From: Bacteroidales bacterium
GTDB lineage: Bacteria; Bacteroidota; Bacteroidia; Bacteroidales; Bacteroidaceae
Length of the DNA: 10,427 nt
NCBI GenBank assembly: GCA_004552155.1
Contig: SFPF01000154.1
Span: 1-10,427 of the forward strand
Reading direction: 5' to 3'
Shown here: piece by piece, positions 1-7,690 of the stretch
How the letters are laid out: each line of letters opens with the position of its first letter
Position numbering within the stretch: the first letter of the stretch is position 1
The notes under the pieces: model-generated
What the model saw: the letters and a program-made list of their open reading frames with translations, nothing else
Told to the model about the DNA's origin: nothing
The model's database searches: none
Made by a program: the position numbers and the translations under genes

Positions 1-8
1 TAATGCAC

Positions 9-34
9 AAAAAGGTGTATTCCGATAACCTTTT
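9..34 (-). terminator. possible weak terminator hairpin after priA
   Basis: Read on the minus strand, a 7-bp stem (AAAAGGT paired with ACCTTTT) closes an 11-base loop and ends in a run of T, about 125 bases after the priA stop codon. The stem has only three G-C pairs, so it would be a weak intrinsic terminator. The rest of 1-159 is AT-rich and shows no gene that I can support. Confidence 0.22.
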
Positions 35-159
35 ATGGTATTATTCGTTATTCTTGTGCTATTTCGCTCGGCATTTTTGTGGTAATTTGTTTTTGTGATG
101 AATGTTTCGTTCGTGTGTGGCGCGGGGATTAGGGGGAAAAGGGAGCGGGGCGCAGGGCA

Positions 160-2037
160 TCACAACGGATCTACGTCGAAATAGAAATCTACGCCCTTGA
201 AGGCGGGAGAGGAGAGGAGCTGCTCGCGGGTGGAAAGGAGGAAGTCGCGCACACGCGCGGGACTGTGGCCGGCGGGGAGCTTGAGCATGAGTTTGCGGAT
301 ATACATCAGATGCACGCGCGACACGCCGGGGCGGTCGGGACCCATAAGGTCGTCCGCGCTGAAAGCAGTCTGCAGCAGGCGGGCATAATGGGCGGCGGCG
401 CTTTCGCACACCGCCTCTTTGCGGTGGCGCAGGAAGATGTTGATGAGGCGCACCTCGGGCGGGAAGCGAAAGGCGCGGCGCTCCGCGAGCTGCGTGCGGT
501 ACATGCCTTCGTAGTCGCCGCGCACCACTTGGTCGATGACAGGCACGTCGGGCTGGCGCGTCTGCAAGATTACCAAGCCTTGCTTGCCGCGACGGCCGGC
601 GCGGCCCGCCACTTGCGACATCATCTGAAAACTGCGCTCGTGGGCGCGGAAGTCGGGCTGCGAGAGCATTTGGTCGGCGTTGAGTATGCCCACCACGTGG
701 ACGTTGTCGAAGTCGAGGCCCTTGGTCACCATTTGCGTGCCGATGAGGATATCGGTGCGGCGGTGCTGGAAGTCGTCGATGATGCGCTCGTAGGCCGTGC
801 GGGAGCGGGTGGTGTCTAAGTCCATGCGCCCTATGCGGGCTTCGGGGAAGCAGGCTTTTGCCACGGCCTCTATCTTCTCCGTGCCGCAGCCTATGTCGCG
901 CAGTTCCGTGCCGCCGCAGGCGGGGCAGACGGAGGGCACGGCATACGTGGCGCCGCAGTAGTGGCACACGAGGCGGTGGATATATTCGAGCACAGGTGCA
1001 TAGCCCCGGCGGTTTTGAAAGAGGATAACCTGCTCTTTCGCGCTGAGCGCGGCGCGGGTCTCTTCGAGGAGGGCGGGCGAGAGCGGCGTCTTCATCAGTT
1101 TCTTGCGGCGCAGTTCCTTCACGTCGGCCACGGCGATGGCGGGGAGGGGCACGCCGGAGAAGCGGCTGCGGAGCGTGACCAGTCCGTACTTGCCCGTTTC
1201 GGCGTTGCGGTAGGTCTCGATGGCGGGCGTGGCAGTGCCGAGCAGCACCTTGGCACCGGCGAAGCGTGCCAGCACGATGGCGGCATCGCGGGCGTTGTAG
1301 CGCGGCGCGGGGTCTTGCTGCTTGTAGCTCGTCTCGTGCTCCTCGTCCACAATGATTAGTTTGAGATTTGAGAATGGCAGGAAGAGCGAGGAGCGCACGC
1401 CGAGTATGAGGGGAAAGGCACTGGGAGAAAGCTGCCGCCGCCATAGTTCCACGCGCTCGGCATCGGGAAACTTGGAATGATATACGCCCATCTGCTCGCC
1501 GAACACGCGCCCGAGGCGGGCGGTGAGCTGCGTGGTGAGGGCTATTTCGGGCACGAGGTACAGCACCTGCCCGCCAGCGGCCAGCACCTCGCGTATGAGT
1601 TCGATGTAAACCTCGGTCTTGCCGCTCGACGTTACGCCGTGGAGCAGGCAGACCTCCTTTTCTCGCCAGGCCTCGCGTATCTCCGCGCAGGCTTTCTGCT
1701 GCGCCTCGCTCAACTGGCGCGTGAGGGCGGAGGGTATGGCCTTGTAAGCAGTGAGGCGCTCCGTTTCCACCTCAAAACTCTCCAAGAAGCCGCGCCGGCG
1801 CAGGGCAGCGTATGCGGCGTCGCTGCCTGCTTCGCCCTGCGTGAGTGCTTGTTTGCTCACGCTTTGCAGGAGCGTGTAGTTTTTAAGGCTAAGGGCGGTG
1901 GCGCAGGAAGAGAGGTCGAGGTAGCGCAAAAGGAGTTTCTCTTGCGCCGGAGCGCGGCGGAGGGCATCGAGGGCGGCGTTGAGGGCGGTTTCGTCAAAGA
2001 GATGTTCGGCAAGGCGGCAGCGCGTTTCGCGGCGCGG
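160..2037 (-). CDS. priA: PriA primosomal helicase (primosomal protein N'), helicase body; out of frame with its N-terminal part
   Basis: PriA is a 3'-to-5' superfamily 2 DNA helicase that binds abandoned forks and starts reloading of the replicative helicase DnaB. Numbering the two frames joined (about 800 residues), the Walker A motif GVTSSGKT is at about 309-316, the Walker B DEEH at 406-409, and GTATPAIET (motif III) follows. The later motifs GTQMVTKGLDFD and QVAGRAGR are intact, and the protein ends in DVDPL as Bacteroidales PriA proteins typically do. Two defects are visible. The first recognisable codons of this part, PRRETRCRLAEHLF at about 2037, are one base out of frame with the N-terminal part; the frame stays open upstream to 2313 but there translates to arginine-rich shadow sequence. 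In the zinc region, GYAPVLE runs straight into YIHRLVCHYC, so only four of the usual eight cysteines remain (about 533, 536, 546, 549). Bacteroidales PriA proteins are usually somewhat longer, about 820 residues. Family assignment is firm; whether an active protein is made is uncertain. Confidence 0.9.
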   Translation of the reverse strand, partial: PRRETRCRLAEHLFDETALNAALDALRRAPAQEKLLLRYLDLSSCATALSLKNYTLLQSVSKQALTQGEAGSDAAYAALRRRGFLESFEVETERLTAYKAIPSALTRQLSEAQQKACAEIREAWREKEVCLLHGVTSSGKTEVYIELIREVLAAGGQVLYLVPEIALTTQLTARLGRVFGEQMGVYHSKFPDAERVELWRRQLSPSAFPLILGVRSSLFLPFSNLKLIIVDEEHETSYKQQDPAPRYNARDAAIVLARFAGAKVLLGTATPAIETYRNAETGKYGLVTLRSRFSGVPLPAIAVADVKELRRKKLMKTPLSPALLEETRAALSAKEQVILFQNRRGYAPVLEYIHRLVCHYCGATYAVPSVCPACGGTELRDIGCGTEKIEAVAKACFPEARIGRMDLDTTRSRTAYERIIDDFQHRRTDILIGTQMVTKGLDFDNVHVVGILNADQMLSQPDFRAHERSFQMMSQVAGRAGRRGKQGLVILQTRQPDVPVIDQVVRGDYEGMYRTQLAERRAFRFPPEVRLINIFLRHRKEAVCESAAAHYARLLQTAFSADDLMGPDRPGVSRVHLMYIRKLMLKLPAGHSPARVRDFLLSTREQLLSSPAFKGVDFYFDVDPL

Positions 2038-2561
2038 CCCATCACCTCCGCTGCGCCCAAAGAGAGCAGGCGGCGCACGGCGGGCAGGAGGTTGCTGCGC
2101 TTCATGGCCTTTTCGAGGTCGGCGATGCTGATGCCTCCCTCGCGCGGCAGGGCGGCGAGCAGGGCGGCATCGCGCGGCGAGAGCGTGTCGCCGTCGGCAA
2201 AGTCGGGCTGTCGGGCCACGATCGTCTCGCTGCTGGGCTTGAGGCCGGAGGGCAGGGCGGCTTTGAGCACTTCGCCTTCTGTACACATATAATAAGATGC
2301 CATCCATTCCCACAGCTGCATTTGCAACTCATTTACCACGGGCTGCTCATCAAGCAGTTCCTCCACGCTTTTGAGTTGCACGCCCTCGCCGGGCGCATCG
2401 TCGTGCAGGCGCAGGATAAGTCCCGTGTACCGCCGACGCACGCCGAAAGGCACGACTACGCGACAGCCCGCCTTTGCCCGCTCTTCGAGGGCGGGGGGCA
2501 GCAGGTAGGTGTAAGCGCCGGGGGCGGCGAGGGGAAGGAGAATGTCGGCGAACATGAACAT
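1857..2561 (-). CDS. priA: PriA N-terminal DNA-binding part, separated from the helicase body by a frameshift
   Basis: The first 174 residues, about 2040-2561, are the PriA 3'-DNA-end-binding domain and the following winged-helix region: MFMFADILLPL, then GCRVVVPFGVRRRYTGLI, then WMASYYMCTEGEVLKAALPSGLKP. These are typical of PriA starts. After LLSLGAAEVM at about 2040 the frame leaves the family sequence and runs into shadow sequence up to a stop at 1857. The PriA sequence resumes in the neighbouring frame at about 2037. One extra base in the GGG at 2038-2040 would join the frames. The start ATG at 2561 is supported by the FADILLPL alignment; a second ATG lies at 2555. Upstream is a gene-free stretch with a palindromic element. 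Confidence 0.85.
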   Translation of the reverse strand: MFMFADILLPLAAPGAYTYLLPPALEERAKAGCRVVVPFGVRRRYTGLILRLHDDAPGEGVQLKSVEELLDEQPVVNELQMQLWEWMASYYMCTEGEVLKAALPSGLKPSSETIVARQPDFADGDTLSPRDAALLAALPREGGISIADLEKAMKRSNLLPAVRRLLSLGAAEVMGRAAKRAAALPNISLTKPPSTPPSMPSAALRRKRNSFCATSTSLPAPPPLALKTTRSCKA

Positions 2562-2590
2562 CTATTTAGTTCCACGAATTACCTCTTTTG

Positions 2591-2770
2591 TTGCCCACGA
2601 ATCTCACGAATCTACACGAATCTCTGCTTTGCATTTTTTAATGGCGACCTGTACGGTCGCACTAATCACACGAATGCAATCAGTAGATTAGTGAAAATTC
2701 GTGCGACCGAACAGGTCGCCATTTATTTCATTGAAAACGTTTCGTGTAAATTCGTGAGATTCGTGGGCAA
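2591..2770. repeat. nested palindromic element A (four-arm foldback, CACGAAT repeats)
   Basis: The outer arms 2591-2620 and 2741-2770 are complementary at 29 of 30 positions. Inner arms 2641-2662 and 2701-2722 are complementary at 21 of 22. Each inner arm is also a hairpin by itself: GCGACC/GGTCGC at 2644-2660 and again at 2703-2719. A third hairpin, CACTAATC/GATTAGTG, sits in the centre at 2660-2693. The outer arms are built from the 7-mer CACGAAT, spaced 9-10 bases apart (2596, 2605, 2615), with inverse copies at 2750 and 2759 and a near copy at 2741. Single copies also lie at 2573, 2669 and, inverted, at 2697. No protein-coding frame fits it. It lies between the pseudouridine synthase stop and priA. 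It could be a non-autonomous mobile palindrome, a protein-binding repeat or a transcribed structure. The structure is certain; the role is unknown. Confidence 0.8.
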
Positions 2771-2822
2771 AATAAAATCCGAGGACAAAAAAACTATTTG
2801 TGGACAAAGAAATCACCCAAGA

Positions 2823-3698
2823 TTAATTGTTGGGACTTTTCATAAACACGCGGGTAAACGACTTAGGGCATTCGGTCTCGAAGTGCAGAAGCTGGCGCGT
2901 GATGGGATGATAGAAACTGAGGCGGAAAGCGTGGAGGGCGAGGCGGCCGATGGGATTGTCGCCGTTGCCATACTTGATGTCGCCGCAGACGGGGCAGCCG
3001 AGGTCCTGCGCGTGGACGCGGATCTGGTTTTTGCGCCCCGTTTCGAGTTTCAGTTCGAGGAGCGTGTAGCGGCCGTTGGTGCGCACGGTGCGGTAGTGCG
3101 TGATGGCATACTTGCCGCCGCCTGGGTCGTTGGGCGAGGAGTAGGTGAAATATGCCTTATTGTCTTTCAGCCAACTCTCCACCGTGCCTTGCGGCTGTTG
3201 CGGCTGCCCGGAAACGAGGGCGTAATAGCGTCGGTCGGCCACGATGTCGCGCCAGTTGTGCTCCAAAATCTGCTCCGCTTCGAGCGTCTTGGCATAGATA
3301 AGCAGGCCGGAGGTGTCGCGGTCGAGGCGATGCACCACGTGCGCCCGCTCCTTGATGTGGCATTTGTGGAAATAATCGTCGAGAATAGTCTTGACGCAGA
3401 GCGAATGGTGCGAGGTGGCCATTGAAAGGATGCCGATGCTCTTCTCGATAACCACGAGGTGCTGGTCTTCGTAAATGAGTTTCACGAAATTGCTCCGCAA
3501 CTCCGTTTTGGGCTTCGACTTGCTGATTTCCACCGTCATGCCGGGGCGCAGGGCGAAGTCGTAGGCGCGTGTTATCTTTTTGTCCACCAGCACGCCGCCG
3601 CCCGTGAGAATGGCCTTGGCGCGGTTGTGGCTGATGCCGTTGAGCGATTTCTGTATGAACGGAAGCAGCGTGTCGGCTTCCTTGACTTTGGGCGAAAT
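2823..3698 (-). CDS. RluA-family pseudouridine synthase with S4 domain
   Basis: This enzyme converts specific uridines in rRNA or tRNA to pseudouridine. With a start at 3698 it has 291 residues, normal for the family. An S4 RNA-binding domain covers about residues 8-60 (LLPFIQKSLNGISHNRAKAIL, then GGGVLVDKK). The catalytic domain holds HRLDRDTSG at 123-131, with the catalytic aspartate at 126. GRKNQIRVHAQDLGCPVCGD and RLALHAFRLSFYHP follow, both typical. The target position cannot be read from sequence, so I give no gene symbol. The start is odd. The first ATG, GTG or TTG in frame is the GTG at 3593, which would cut away most of the S4 domain. The family sequence extends back to the receptor's stop TAG at 3703-3701, and the best candidate there is an ATT codon at 3698, two bases after that stop. 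This suggests re-initiation coupled to the receptor gene, or a lost start codon. Confidence 0.88.
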   Translation of the reverse strand: MSPKVKEADTLLPFIQKSLNGISHNRAKAILTGGGVLVDKKITRAYDFALRPGMTVEISKSKPKTELRSNFVKLIYEDQHLVVIEKSIGILSMATSHHSLCVKTILDDYFHKCHIKERAHVVHRLDRDTSGLLIYAKTLEAEQILEHNWRDIVADRRYYALVSGQPQQPQGTVESWLKDNKAYFTYSSPNDPGGGKYAITHYRTVRTNGRYTLLELKLETGRKNQIRVHAQDLGCPVCGDIKYGNGDNPIGRLALHAFRLSFYHPITRQLLHFETECPKSFTRVFMKSPNN

Positions 3699-3700
3699 GA

Positions 3701-6117
3701 CTAAAACTGCATCGTGATGCGGCCGTTGATTTGCAGGCCGGTGAGATAGTTGGGCACGGCGTACTGCGTATTGCTAATGTCGGTGACCCAGTAGTAGGAG
3801 TTGACGTTCTTGATGCCCAAGAGATTGAAGGCATCGAGTCCGAGCCATACGTTCTTGAAGATTTTGCCGAAGCCGTGCTGAATGTGCCGGTCCTCGTTTT
3901 TGACGAGGCGGTAGCTCATGCCTACGTCCACGCGCTTGTATGCCGGGGCGCGGAGCGTCTGCTGGCTGCGCTCGCTGCGCGGCGGTCCGAACGGCAGACC
4001 GTCGGCAAAGGCGGCTTTGAGCGTGAAGCGCCAGCGCGTACTGCCGGGGAAGTAGTCCGTGAAATAGAGCGACACGTTATAGCGTTGGTCGGTGGGGCGC
4101 GGTATCCACACGCCGTTGATCTTTTCTTTCGTGCGCATCAGCGAGAACGTAATCCAAGAGTCCGTGCCCGGCACAAACTCGCCGAAGAGCTTGAAGTCGA
4201 TGCCGGCTGCATAGCCCTTGCCCACGTTGCGGCCGTAGTAGACCACGCGCACATTGTCTACCGTGTAGGGAATAAGGTTTGACAGCGCCTTGTAATACGT
4301 CTCCACCGTGAAGCGGAAGGGGCGGTCGAAGAGGCGGAACGTGTAGTCGCTGCCGAGGACGAAGTGAATGGAACGCTGCGACTTGATGTTGCGGTTGAGG
4401 TTCACCGTGGCCGCGCCGTGGAAGAGCGTCGTGTCGCGTATCTCCTTGTAGAAAGGTGCTTGATAGTAGAAACCCGTGGCGAAGCGGAACGTCCACTTTT
4501 CCGCCTTGGCGGGCAGGAAGCCCACAGACAGGCGCGGCGAGAGGAGCGTCTCTTTGTTCCAGTCCCACGACGTGAGGCGCAGGCCGTAAGTCAGGTTAAA
4601 TAAGCCCGCCTTCGTTTTGAAGCGCCACGTGTCCTGTGCAAAGGCGTTCCAGCGGTTGTTGGAGAGGTCGCTCTTGGCGCGCAGGCTGTAAATAAGCGAG
4701 AGCACGTCCTCATCGTAGGGCAGGGAATAGCCCATAGAATCGCGCATCTCCCACTCGCGGGCATTTTCCTTGATGCTTTGCCGCTGCCATTCCACGCCGG
4801 CCTGCATGGTGTGCCCCTTGAAGCGCGTGCGGAATTTCAGAGCCGTGTTGAACACATTGGCCCGCAGGCGGTTGCGGGCATGCTCCATATAAGTGCCCAC
4901 GCCGAAATAGTCGGCAGAAATGGCATCTTCGAGCCAGTATTCGCCGCTAATGTCGTAGGTTTCCTCTTCGCGTGTGGTGAACGAAGAGCATTGCAGGGCG
5001 AGGAAAGTTTCAGGGTTGAAATGATGCGTGAGCGTGGCAGAGCCGAAAAGCGTTCGGAAAGCGTCTTGTTCCTTGCCGTCGAAATACACCTTGAACGACT
5101 TGGCATTTTCCATCGTGCCGAACTTCGTTTCGCGCTCCTTAGGCACGAAATCGTAGCGGTTGTCGCTGATGTTGCCGAGCACGTCGAGCGACCACCGTTT
5201 GTTGGGCCGCCAGGAAAAGAACGCCTGCCCGTCGATAAAGTTCGGGCGGTATTCTGCATCGGTGTCGAGCGTGCCGAGCAGGTAGCGCGTGGTCTTGTAG
5301 CGCAGCGACGCCATAAGGCTCACGTGCTTATTGCCCCAGCCCACGTAGCCGCCGGCTCCGAGCGCGGAAGCCTGCACTGAGGCTTCAAACTCTTGCGGAC
5401 GCTTGTAGGTGATGTCCAAGACCGACGACATCTTGTCGCCGTAGCGCGCCTCGAAGCCGCCCGAAGAGAAATTGATGCTCTCTACCATGTCGGGGTTGAT
5501 TATCGAAAGCCCCTCTTGCTGCCCCGAGCGCACGAGCATCGGGCGATACACCTCCACACCATTTATATATACGCAGTTTTCGTCGAACGAGCCGCCGCGC
5601 ACGTTGTATTGCGAGGACAGTTCGTTGTGGGTCGATACTCCGGCCTGTGTGGCGATGATTTCCTCAATGGCGTTGCCCGTGGTAGAGGGCATGAGTTTTG
5701 TGTCGGGCACGGCGATGCGCTCCGTAGAGCCGAGCCGCAGGGCTTGCGCCTTGACCACCGCCTCGCCAAACTCCTGCATGCCGAACGGCGGCAGCACGAC
5801 ATCGATGCGCACCGAGTCGCCCGGCGAGCGCACGAAGCGCTTGCGCGTTTCGTAGCCTATCATCGAGAACACCACGGTCACCGTGTCGGCCTTGCTGCAA
5901 TAGAGCGAGTATTCGCCTTTAAGGTTCGTGACGGTCAGGGCTGCCTGTCCTTTCACCCTGACGCTTGCCAGTTCTATCGGCGTGCCTGCGTCGTCCTTCA
6001 CTGTGCCGAACACGCGGCAACGCCCTCCCTCGCTCTGCGCAAAGAGCAGCGAGGGAAGCGTTAGCAACACGGCCGAGAGCCAAAGGAATTTATGTTTTTG
6101 AGATAATAAGAAAACAT
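3701..6117 (-). CDS. TonB-dependent outer-membrane receptor; signal peptide out of frame with its ATG
   Basis: This is an outer-membrane beta-barrel that imports a ligand using energy from TonB. Numbered from the GTG at 6070 (789 residues), a carboxypeptidase-regulatory-like beta domain covers about 18-105 and a plug domain about 110-225 (TTGNAIEEIIATQAGVSTHNELSSQYNVRGG, YINGVEVYRP). The rest is barrel, ending in the aromatic F expected of an outer-membrane protein. There is no SusD partner nearby and the substrate cannot be named. GTG 6070 would leave a signal peptide of only 12 residues with no positive charge. Upstream in the same frame is an ideal one, KHKFLWLSAVLLTLPSLLFAQ, but without a start codon. 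An ATG at 6117, 3 bases after the dnaB stop, leads into it only if one base is added in the A run at 6095-6099, or if ribosomes slip back one base at AAAAAC. I therefore place the start at 6117. Confidence 0.85.
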
Positions 6118-6120
6118 CTT

Positions 6121-7632
6121 TTAGAATGGCATTTCCTCGGGCGGCGGCACGGGGAAGGGGTCTTCGCTGGCGGGCGGCGCGGCGTTGATTTTCGAGCCGA
6201 TGGCCTCCTCTGCGCCGGCGGCGGGAATATAGTTGTCGTCCTCGGGATTTTCAAATCGGGCAAACTTTCCTTTGAAGCGCAGGCGTACGTCGCCCACCGA
6301 GCCGTTACGGTGCTTGGCGATGATGATTTCAGCCATGCCGCGCAAGTCGCGCCCCTTTTCGTCTGTGTAGAGATGATAATATTCGGGGCGGTGGATAAAG
6401 AGCACCATGTCGGCGTCTTGCTCGATGGCGCCCGATTCGCGCAGGTCGGACAGTTGCGGACGCTTGCCTTCCAAACCATCGCGCCCCTCCACGCCACGGT
6501 TCAGCTGCGAGAGGGCCAGGATAGGGATGTTCAGTTCCTTGGCAAGGCCTTTGAGCGAGCGGCTAATCTTGGAAACTTCCTCCTGGCGGCTGCCAAACTG
6601 CATGCCCGAGGCGTTCATGAGTTGCAAATAGTCAATCATAATGAGCTTCACGCCGTGCTCGCGCACGAGGCGGCGTGCTTTCGTGCGCAACTCGAAGACC
6701 GAGAGCGAAGGCGTGTCGTCCACGAAGAGCGGCTTGCCGATGAGGTCTTTCACCTTATAGTCCAGCTGCCCCCATTCGTAGGGCGCGAGCTGTCCGCTCT
6801 TGATTTTCTCGCCCTCAATCTCGCAGACGTTCACAATCATGCGGTTCACTAATTGCACGTTCGCCATTTCGAGCGAGAAGAAGGCCATAGGAATGTTTTG
6901 GTCTACGGCGATGTTCTTCGCCATGCTCAGCGCGAAGGCGGTCTTACCCATTGCGGGGCGTGCGGCGAGGATTACGAGGTCGGAGTTTTGCCAGCCAGAG
7001 GTTATCTTGTCCAACTCGTGGAAGCCGCTGGCGATGCCACTCAGGCCGTCGCCGTGCGAGGCCGCCTTTTGCAGCATGTCGTAGGCTTCCTTGATGACGG
7101 GGTCGATTTGCGTGTAGTCCTTTTTAAGGTTCTTCTGCGAAATCTCGAACAGTCCGCCCTCGGCTTCCTGCATGAGCTTGTCGATGTCCTGCGTCACGTC
7201 GAACGCCTTTTCTTCAATGTCGCTCGTGTAGGAGATGAGGGCGCGTGCCGTGGCTTTCTGCGCGATGATGTTGGCGTGATACTCGATGTGGGCCGACGAA
7301 AGCACCATGCCGCTCAGCGCGGTGATGTAAGGCGCGCCGCCGGCTTCCTCAATCTTGCCCATGCGCTGCAGCTTATCCGTGACGGTAAGGATATCCATGG
7401 GCTGGTTCTCGATGTTGAGGCTTTGGATTGCTTCGTAAATGATTTGGTGGCGCGGGTCGTAGAAGCTTTGCGGCTGCAAAATCTCATTGACGCGGAAATA
7501 GGCGTCGCGCTCAATGAGCAGGGCGCCGATAACGGCCTTTTCGAGGTCCACGGCCTGCGGTTGCAGGCGGCCTTCCGTTTCGGGAGCGGGCTTGCTGCGC
7601 CGTGTGCTTTTGCTGGAATTATATGGAGGCAT
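6121..7632 (-). CDS. dnaB: replicative DNA helicase DnaB
   Basis: DnaB is the hexameric 5'-to-3' helicase that unwinds the chromosome at the fork. It has 503 residues and looks intact, with no intein. The N-terminal domain starts at about 26 (PQAVDLEKAVIGALL) and runs to about 130. A linker follows, then the RecA-like ATPase domain from about 200. The Walker A motif ARPAMGKT is at 224-231 and the Walker B LIMIDYLQL at 330-338. The motifs SQLNRGVEGR, DLRESGAIEQDADMVLFIHR and KHRNGSVGDVRLRF follow. The proline-rich acidic tail (about 470-503) is variable in this family. The start ATG at 7632 is preceded by AT-rich DNA, as is common in Bacteroidota, rather than a clear Shine-Dalgarno site. The receptor gene begins 3 bases downstream, suggesting a shared transcript. 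No convincing promoter was found in the 60 bases upstream. Confidence 0.97.
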   Translation of the reverse strand: MPPYNSSKSTRRSKPAPETEGRLQPQAVDLEKAVIGALLIERDAYFRVNEILQPQSFYDPRHQIIYEAIQSLNIENQPMDILTVTDKLQRMGKIEEAGGAPYITALSGMVLSSAHIEYHANIIAQKATARALISYTSDIEEKAFDVTQDIDKLMQEAEGGLFEISQKNLKKDYTQIDPVIKEAYDMLQKAASHGDGLSGIASGFHELDKITSGWQNSDLVILAARPAMGKTAFALSMAKNIAVDQNIPMAFFSLEMANVQLVNRMIVNVCEIEGEKIKSGQLAPYEWGQLDYKVKDLIGKPLFVDDTPSLSVFELRTKARRLVREHGVKLIMIDYLQLMNASGMQFGSRQEEVSKISRSLKGLAKELNIPILALSQLNRGVEGRDGLEGKRPQLSDLRESGAIEQDADMVLFIHRPEYYHLYTDEKGRDLRGMAEIIIAKHRNGSVGDVRLRFKGKFARFENPEDDNYIPAAGAEEAIGSKINAAPPASEDPFPVPPPEEMPF

Positions 7633-7690
7633 ATATTATTATATGTGTATTCTTTGAAAAAAATAAATTTTTCTTCCTTTAACCGGATGA

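Noticed and set aside
59..1444. Long open frame of 461 residues overlapping priA on the same strand
   Set aside because: Its translation is arginine- and proline-rich low-complexity sequence typical of a shadow frame in GC-rich DNA, and the other frame holds unmistakable PriA helicase motifs.
2573..2765. CRISPR-like array suggested by repeated CACGAAT
   Set aside because: The units are only 7 bases, spaced 9-10 bases apart and arranged as an inverted repeat; there are no spacers of CRISPR length and no cas genes.
2591..2770. Insertion sequence encoding its own transposase
   Set aside because: The element is only 180 bases and has no coding frame; clear target-site duplications were not seen at its ends.
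2322..3425. Plus-strand open frame of 367 residues across the priA start, element A and the synthase gene
   Set aside because: It is antisense to two real genes and crosses the palindrome; no family resemblance was seen.
3701..6117. SusC-type receptor of a polysaccharide-utilisation locus
   Set aside because: There is no SusD gene beside it, the length of about 790-805 residues is shorter than typical SusC, and the neighbours are housekeeping genes.
7633..7690. Bacteroidota-type promoter (TTTG and TAnnTTTG boxes) for dnaB
   Set aside because: A TATTTTTTT stretch on the minus strand partly resembles the -7 box, but the nearest TTTG is about 27 bases upstream, outside the usual spacing.
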